Part shown: in pieces, positions 58,518 to 64,000 of the stretch | How positions within the stretch are numbered: the first letter of the stretch is position 1 | How the letters are laid out: each line of letters opens with the position of its first letter | NCBI GenBank assembly: GCA_964371995.1 | Contig: CAYJPG010000006.1 | Coordinates: 1-64,000 of the forward strand | DNA from: SHZI01 sp964371995 | Lineage (GTDB): Bacteria > Pseudomonadota > Gammaproteobacteria > Steroidobacterales > GCA-2729495 | Direction of reading: 5' to 3' | Length of the DNA stretch: 64,000 nt | Notes under the pieces: model-generated | The model's input: the letters and a program-made list of their open reading frames with translations, nothing else | Told to the model about the DNA's origin: nothing | The model's database searches: none | Position numbers and translations under genes: made by a program

Positions 58518-59989
58518 TAGCGGTAATACTCGACACCGAGATCCTGAAAGCTGCGGTCCGAGCGCGCGCCGACATGGTCGATGATGAATTCGCCGGCACA
58601 GCCAATCTGCAGATCTTTCGGCTGCCGGCCTTCGCGCAGCGCGAGATACTGGTCAGCCGAAAGGTCTATGGCCGGCTCAAGGGCAGTTTCGATGCCGATC
58701 CGTGCGGCCGCATCCCGCCATCCATCGACGACCTTCAGCGGGATCGCATCAGCCGCATCGCCACTGCCATAGCCGATCGCAAGCAGATCTTTGCCGGCCA
58801 GTTCGATTCCGCGCTGCCGCGCATCGGCAAATCCGGCCGCCAGCCATGCCGGCAATGCGCCCGTGTAAAGATTGCCCACTTCCCGCATCCACTCGGAACC
58901 GAGTGTCATCTTCCCGAGTACCTGCTGGCTGAAAGCTTCACTTTGCCGGAACGCCTTCAGCACCGTCATGCTGAGCGGAAAAACTTCTTCATGGATGCGC
59001 GCCTGAACGGCCAACTGGTTCAGCTCGGGCTCGGCATGCATCTCGGCAATGACTTCCTCAACCGCAAGCCCGGCACCACGACTGTAGCTCGCAAGTTCAT
59101 CACGGTCCGCGGAGTCACCGCTGGCAAGTGCGAACAGGTATGCGAGACCCAGGCCGGTTTCCGGCATGCGCTGATAGGGCCGGTGCATGAATACCGCTTC
59201 AAGGCTGCGCAGATACGCGGCAGGCGACAGCGAAGACCGGGAATAGAGGTCGTCGAGCGCGCGGTGAATTTCGTCGATATAGCAGTTGGTGGAGTAACGC
59301 CCGTTGTAGACCGGGATGTCGAGCGAAGCTGCCTCGGCGCTGCTGCAGGCACGGGCAGTCAAAGGCTTGCGAAAATCGATACCACGGTATTCCGAAGCCG
59401 TGCCAGCCAGATGAAGATCGATGCTGGCAAGTTTTGGGCTGCTCTCAAGCAACATGGCCACTGCGCCGGCGCCCTGCGTCGGTTCGCCGGTACTGCCGCG
59501 GCCATACAGGGCCTTGTCGGTACAGACAACGATGGCCACGCCATCGCTGCCATCCGATTGCAGAAAGCGTAGTGCGCCGCGCAGCGCATAAATGCCGCCG
59601 AGACAGGCGTGCTTGAACTCAGGCACCTCACAGTTGCGTGCCAGCGCCGGGGTGCCGCGCGAACGCAGCGCCGCATCGACCATGCCCTTGACGATGATCG
59701 CACCCGCCGAGTTATCGGTGCTGGATTCAGTCCCCAGGGCCAGGTAGCGGACTCTGGCCGGATCGACCGCGTAGCTATCGATCAGTCGCAGGCAGGCATT
59801 GGCCGCCATCGTGTAGACGCTTTGCACGGGACCAAGCATGCGGAAGCCCGTACCCACGACCTGGCGGATCTTCTCCCAGTCTGATCCGGTCCATTCACAC
59901 CACTTGTGCAGATCGACCCGGCAGGGCGGCAGGTACACGGCCATGCCGCTCAGCCCGGCAATCGCCTGAGCGGTGCGCGACGAGCGCAT
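58508..59989 (-). CDS. mvaS: Hydroxymethylglutaryl-CoA synthase
   Basis: 493 residues of the thiolase superfamily. Catalytic residues in order: Glu88 in 'ALGTESSTDNSAG', Cys129 in 'PEFKHACLGGIYAL' and His269 in 'FMHRPYQRM'. It condenses acetyl-CoA and acetoacetyl-CoA into HMG-CoA, the start of the mevalonate route. Longer than the bacterial enzyme of Staphylococcus (about 388) and nearer the long form. Preceded 2 bases upstream by the DUF4399 gene on the same strand, so probably co-transcribed. HMG-CoA reductase is not in the window. Confidence 0.85.
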   Translation of the reverse strand: MRSSRTAQAIAGLSGMAVYLPPCRVDLHKWCEWTGSDWEKIRQVVGTGFRMLGPVQSVYTMAANACLRLIDSYAVDPARVRYLALGTESSTDNSAGAIIVKGMVDAALRSRGTPALARNCEVPEFKHACLGGIYALRGALRFLQSDGSDGVAIVVCTDKALYGRGSTGEPTQGAGAVAMLLESSPKLASIDLHLAGTASEYRGIDFRKPLTARACSSAEAASLDIPVYNGRYSTNCYIDEIHRALDDLYSRSSLSPAAYLRSLEAVFMHRPYQRMPETGLGLAYLFALASGDSADRDELASYSRGAGLAVEEVIAEMHAEPELNQLAVQARIHEEVFPLSMTVLKAFRQSEAFSQQVLGKMTLGSEWMREVGNLYTGALPAWLAAGFADARQRGIELAGKDLLAIGYGSGDAADAIPLKVVDGWRDAAARIGIETALEPAIDLSADQYLALREGRQPKDLQIGCAGEFIIDHVGARSDRSFQDLGVEYYRYQS

Positions 59990-59991
59990 GT

Positions 59992-60423
59992 TTAACGTAC
60001 CGTGATTGTGATTTGCTTCGAGACCACCGGTGGTTCATGCGGGATATGGTTCGCGTCGCCAAGAATCAACTGCAGCGTGTGCTGACCCGGAGCGAGCGTT
60101 GCTTCGGTTTCTGTCTGTGCCTTGCCGAAATGCAGGTGCTGGCTGTCTGCCGGCAAGGGCTTGTCCAGGTCGGTGGGGACCGGGGCGTCGATCAGCAGGT
60201 GATGATGGCCGCTGTCCGGCCGCGCATCGCCGGCTGGTGCGAGGGTCATGCCGTGTATGGCAAAAACCACCTTGACGGGTGAAGCGACAACATCGCCATC
60301 CTGCGGGCTCACGATCGCTACCGAGGCATCAGCTGGCGACGGCGTACGGGGCAACTCAGCCTGGGCGGTCGTGGCGATAAAGGCGGCGAGCAGCAGCGCC
60401 GGCAGCATTGTTTTTTGTTTCAT
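59992..60423 (-). CDS. DUF4399 domain secreted protein
   Basis: 143 residues. Signal peptide (1-22), then DUF4399: 'VFAIHGMTLAP', 'SGHHHLLIDAPVP', 'HLHFGKAQTETEATLAPGQHTLQL' and 'PHEPPVVSKQITITV'. The many histidines suggest metal binding; the function is unknown. It is upstream of mvaS by 2 bases. Confidence 0.88.
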   Translation of the reverse strand: MKQKTMLPALLLAAFIATTAQAELPRTPSPADASVAIVSPQDGDVVASPVKVVFAIHGMTLAPAGDARPDSGHHHLLIDAPVPTDLDKPLPADSQHLHFGKAQTETEATLAPGQHTLQLILGDANHIPHEPPVVSKQITITVR

Positions 60424-60486
60424 GCGAGGGATCCTCCGGATACCGGACTATTGAGCAAGGATACTAACCGACCCGGCCGCGCAGTG

Positions 60487-62948
60487 TCATGGCTGGGACG
60501 ACTGTATACGGCTTTGCAGCTCGGCAGAGTCGAAATCATCGACGGCCGTCAGCGCCAGCACGGTAGCGTCAAACTGCCGGAGCTGTTCAGCCTCGTCCGC
60601 CGACAGAATTCCCTGGGTCCGGGCCTGCTCGATATGCTCGTGGAAGTCACCTGGCGGCAGCAGACCCGCCTTGGTCGCTTCGCGCACGCGCTGCTGCAGC
60701 GGCAGAAGGCTTTCACCGGTCTCCATCGCGGCCTGCAGCTGGCCGATCACACAGCCCGGTTCGGGCGCGGCATAAATACCTTCGCAGAGCCGGTTGCGGG
60801 TTTCGGTGGGCCGGGTAATCAGCGCAACGATCTGCTGGCCCAGCTCATCGGGCGGTGCAGAGTACATGCGACCGCGCGGGAAGATGNNNNNNNNNNCAAC
60901 AGGGCTGCAACCCAGCGGTTGGGGAAGTTGCGCAGAAAGCCGTGCAGCTGTTCCTGCGCCTGATAAAGCAGCGTACGGCATGACCACTCGACCAGCGGCA
61001 GATCAGCGGATTGCCGGCCCTGATTGTCGTAGTGCTTGAGCACCATGCTCGCCAGATAGATACAGCTGAACACATCGCCGAGCCGGGCCGACAGCATCTC
61101 CTTGCGCTTCAAACCGCCGCCGACCACCAGCATCGCCACGTCCGCTACCAGTGCGAACGCGGCACTGTAGCGGTTAACGTGCTGGAAAAAGCGCGCCGTC
61201 GGACCGTCTATGGGCGCGTGGCTGGCTCTTGCGTTGCTTAGCGCAAGCACGAAAGTCCGCGCAGCGTTGCTGATCGCATAGCCGACGTGGGCAAACAGGT
61301 AGCGATCGAAGTCGCGCAGGCCGCGGCTGAAGTCCGGATCATTGGCTGCCTCCATTTCCTTCAGCACAAAGGGATGGCAGCGCACCGCACCCTGGCCGAA
61401 GATGATCAGGCTGCGTGTCAGGATATTTGCACCCTCAACGGTAATGGCTATCGGTATGCCCTGATAGCTGCGCGCCAGATAGTTCGAGCGGCCCAGCATG
61501 ATGCCCTTGCCGCCCTGCACGTCCATGGCGTCGTTCGTCACCCGCCGTGCCAGTTCGGTGCAGTGATATTTGAGGACGGCAGAGGGGACCGATGGCCGCT
61601 CGCCGCGCGCAATCGCCGTCGCCGTAACCGACAGACCGGCGTTGATGATGTAGGTGAAGCCGGCCATGCGGGCCAGCGCTTCGCCCACCCCCTCGAATTC
61701 GCAAACCGGCAAATTGAACTGCCGGCGCAGTCGCGTGTAGGCACCGGATGCATAAACGATGGCCTTGCTGCCGCCCATCGCGTTTGAGGGCAGGGTTATG
61801 CCGCGCCCAGCCGAGAGCTGCTCAACCAGCATCTTCCAGCCCTGGCCGGCCCGTTCCGGTCCGCCAATGATGGCATCGAGCGGTACGAACACGTCGCGAC
61901 CCTGCGTCGGGCCATTCTGAAACGGTACGTTGAGCGGGAAGTGCCGGCGGCCGATGGTAATGCCCGGCGTGCTGACCGGAATCAGCGCAGCGGTAACGCC
62001 ACGGTCTTCCTGGGGACTGAGCAGATGCTCGGGATCAGAAAGCTTGAATGCGAGCCCGAGCACTGTGGCTACCGGTGCCAGGGTGATATAGCGCTTGTCC
62101 CAGTTGAGGCGGATACCGGTGATTTCGCGGCCCTCCCACTGGCCGCGGCAGACTACACCTATGTCCGGAATCGACGCGGCATCTGATCCGACGCGCGGCC
62201 CGGTCAGTGCAAAGCACGGAATCTCGTCACCGCTCGCAAGCCGGGGCAGATAGTAGTCCCGCTGTTCATCGGTTCCATAGTGCAGCAGCAGTTCTGCCGG
62301 ACCGAGCGAATTGGGTACACCGACCGTCGAGGCAACGACCGCACTGCGACTTGAAAGCTTCGCCAGCACGGCCGCGACCGCTATCGGCGAGAATTCAAGG
62401 CCACCGTAGCGCTTTGGAATGATCATCGCGAAGAAACGATGCTGGCGGATAAAGGCCCAGACCGGCGGTGGCAGATCGGCAAGCTCGTGAGTGATCTGCC
62501 AGTCATCGCTCAGGCGGCACAACTCTTCCGTGGGGCCGTCGAGAAACGCCTTCTCTTCGGGACTCAGTTGCGGGGCCGGCAGAGCCATCAGCCGGCCCCA
62601 GTCCGGCAAGCCGGTGAACAGCTCACCGTCCCACCACACCGTGCCGGCTTCCAGTGCCTCACGTTCGGTATCGGAAAGCTGCGGTACGACCGTGCGATAA
62701 AAGCGCAGCAAGGGCAGGGTGATCCGTTCGCGACGGAACTTCACTGAATTCAGCGCAACAAGGCCTGCGAACAATACCCAGAGCAGCAGCTTCCAGATAG
62801 CCCAGCCGATGCCGAACAGGCTGTAGACAAACAGCGCACCGCCCAGCGTCAGCGTGGATGTGGGCAGATCGAAACGCCGATAGGCCAGCAACAGGCCGAC
62901 GCCCATCAGGGCGGCAGTCCATAACAGCCAGATAATGACATCAGTCAT
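60487..62948 (-). CDS. fadE: Acyl-CoA dehydrogenase FadE, interrupted by an assembly gap
   Basis: About 815 residues, the FadE long form. Two N-terminal membrane helices (about 7-24 and 33-60), then acyl-CoA dehydrogenase domains: 'FAMIIPKRYGGLEFS', 'ALTGPRVGSDAAS', 'DVFVPLDAIIGG', 'VQGGKGIMLGRSNYLARSYQ'. The DUF1974 C-terminal region follows with 'IFPRGRMYSAPPDELG' after the N run at 60887-60896; the frame changes across it, so the gap length is wrong. It catalyses the first step of fatty acid beta-oxidation. Confidence 0.93.
60887..60896. other. Scaffold gap (10 N)
   Basis: Placeholder N run within fadE. The frames on the two sides differ by two bases, so the missing length is not 10. Confidence 0.95.
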
Positions 62949-63038
62949 CGTGTCACCCCGCTTGGTGCAGTGACTGACTATAAACCACGCGGAGCGTCAG
63001 GGAGCATCCGGTACAGGCGGCTCCCTGACGCAGTCCGT

Positions 63039-64000
63039 TCAGAGCAGGGCAGCGATCGCTTCGCGTTCCTGACGCAGTTCTTCTTCGGTTGCGCTCATGC
63101 GCTCACGACTGAAATCGCTGATCGGCAGACCCTGCACGATCTCGTACTTGCCCTTCGCGCAACGTACCGGATACGAGTAGATGATGCCTTCCTTGATCCC
63201 GTAGCTGCCATCAGACGGCACCGCCATGCTGACCCAGTCATCGCCGGGAGTACCGAGCGCCCAGTCGCGGATATGGTCGATCGCCGCTGATGCGGCCGAA
63301 GCCGCGCTGGACAGGCCGCGCGCCTTGATGATCGCTGCGCCACGCTGCTGTACGGTGGGAATGAACTCATCCTTGACCCACTTGGCATCGACTAGCTCGC
63401 TGGCGCGTCGCTCATCGATCACAGCCTGACTGATATCCGGATATTGGGTGGCGGAGTGATTGCCCCAGACCGTCATGCGGCTGATCTGGGTGACATGCGT
63501 ACCGGTCTTCCGGGCAAGCTGCGCCAGGGCGCGATTGTGGTCGAGTCGCATCATGGCCGTGAAGTTGGCCGGATTCAGCGTCGGTGCGTTGGCCTGGGCA
63601 ATCAGCGCATTGGTGTTGGCCGGATTGCCCACCACCAGCACCTTCACGCCGCGGCTGGCGTGTTCGTTGAGCGCCTTGCCCTGCACCGAGAAGATCTTCG
63701 CGTTCTCACGCAGCAGATCGCCCCGCTCCATGCCCGGGCCGCGCGGCTTCGCGCCGACCAGCAGGGCGTAGTCCGTATCCTTGAAGGCTACGTCAGGCTG
63801 ATCGGTGGCCACCACGCCCTGCAGGGTCGGAAATGCACAGTCGTCGAGTTCCATGACCACGCCGTTCAGGGCATTCAGTGCAGGCGTGATTTCCAGCAAC
63901 TGCAGAATCACCGGCTGGTTTGGCCCGAGCAATTGCCCGGAGGCAATGCGAAAGGCCAGCTGATAGCCGATCTGGCCGGCAGCACCGGTAATAGTCACTC
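63039..64000 (-). CDS. mdh: Malate dehydrogenase, partial at window edge
   Basis: About 320 residues visible; the N-terminus runs off the window. NAD-binding 'TGAAGQIGYQLAFRIASGQ', substrate-binding 'GNPANTNALI' and 'DHNRA', and the active-site His in 'TVWGNHSATQYPD'. This is the lactate/malate dehydrogenase group 2 (cytosolic) type, about 325 residues. It interconverts malate and oxaloacetate with NADH. The GTG at 63996-63998 only looks like a start; family members have some residues before it. Confidence 0.93.
   Translation of the reverse strand, partial: VTITGAAGQIGYQLAFRIASGQLLGPNQPVILQLLEITPALNALNGVVMELDDCAFPTLQGVVATDQPDVAFKDTDYALLVGAKPRGPGMERGDLLRENAKIFSVQGKALNEHASRGVKVLVVGNPANTNALIAQANAPTLNPANFTAMMRLDHNRALAQLARKTGTHVTQISRMTVWGNHSATQYPDISQAVIDERRASELVDAKWVKDEFIPTVQQRGAAIIKARGLSSAASAASAAIDHIRDWALGTPGDDWVSMAVPSDGSYGIKEGIIYSYPVRCAKGKYEIVQGLPISDFSRERMSATEEELRQEREAIAALL

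Noticed and set aside
58457..59572. 371-residue plus-strand frame over mvaS
   Set aside because: Antisense to mvaS, whose three catalytic residues are all present.
1..64000. Insertion sequences, prophage, integron or CRISPR array
   Set aside because: No transposase, integrase, phage structural or Cas gene motifs, and no regular direct-repeat array was seen.

Overview
The window is one GC-rich, densely coded chromosomal segment, most likely from a gammaproteobacterium outside the enterics. The evidence is gene order: polA-engB-cytochrome c4-dsbA, argH-lptM-polA, ubiK-comM, glnK-amtB, an algZ/algR-type pair and hemX-hemY are all gammaproteobacterial neighbourhoods. The N-acylornithine type of arginine cluster and the TonB receptors recall Xanthomonadales/Steroidobacterales-like lineages, but that placement is inference. 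Three runs of N (39895-39904, 49278-49319, 60887-60896) each lie inside a gene, so this is a scaffolded draft or metagenome assembly. I saw no insertion sequence, CRISPR array or prophage.

Layout. 1-3.9 kb: a moxR-type ATPase with one in-frame stop, then small envelope proteins. 4.0-12.2 kb: one long arginine operon (argR, argG, a P-loop protein of unknown role, argC, argD-like, an N-acylornithine carbamoyltransferase, argB, argH), then lptM and polA. 15.2-15.4 kb: the polA-engB intergenic region, carrying a strong sigma-E-type promoter, a C-loop hairpin and a terminator, which together look like a small-RNA gene at the Spot42/ErsA locus. 15.4-17.7 kb: engB, cytochrome c4, a DsbA-like lipoprotein. 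17.7-21.5 kb: molybdopterin genes with unknown proteins. 21.9-29.2 kb: a VPLPA-CTERM protein, tRNA-Arg(CCG), a Crp/Fnr regulator, cytochrome c5, ppk2, comM, ubiK, and glnK-amtB behind a sigma-54 promoter. 29.3-33.7 kb: DUF4124 protein, algZR-like pair, oxygen-sensing Fnr, UbiM-like hydroxylase.

33.9-46.5 kb looks like an accessory uptake and catabolism block: two large TonB-dependent receptors, two paralogous luciferase-like (LLM) oxidoreductases, an SDR, a Tat-exported FAD amine oxidase, a LysR regulator, a truncated haemoglobin and a heme-motif split-barrel protein. 46.5-50 kb: a hemerythrin fragment, hemXY without hemCD, nudC. 50-51.3 kb: a divergent pair resembling FlhC and FlhD with no flagellar genes beside it. 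51.3-55.5 kb: ABC-2 exporter and gspB/gspA. 55.5-60.4 kb: isoprenoid genes of the mevalonate route (ispA, mvaD, a phosphomevalonate-kinase-like gene, mvaS). 60.5-64 kb: fadE and the 3' part of mdh.

The three most interesting items are the arginine operon, whose carbamoyltransferase has Ala at the position that separates acetyl- from succinyl-ornithine enzymes and which contains an unexplained P-loop protein; the sigma-E-driven small-RNA candidate between polA and engB; and the divergent FlhD/FlhC-like pair with repeated GACCAAA boxes between the two genes.
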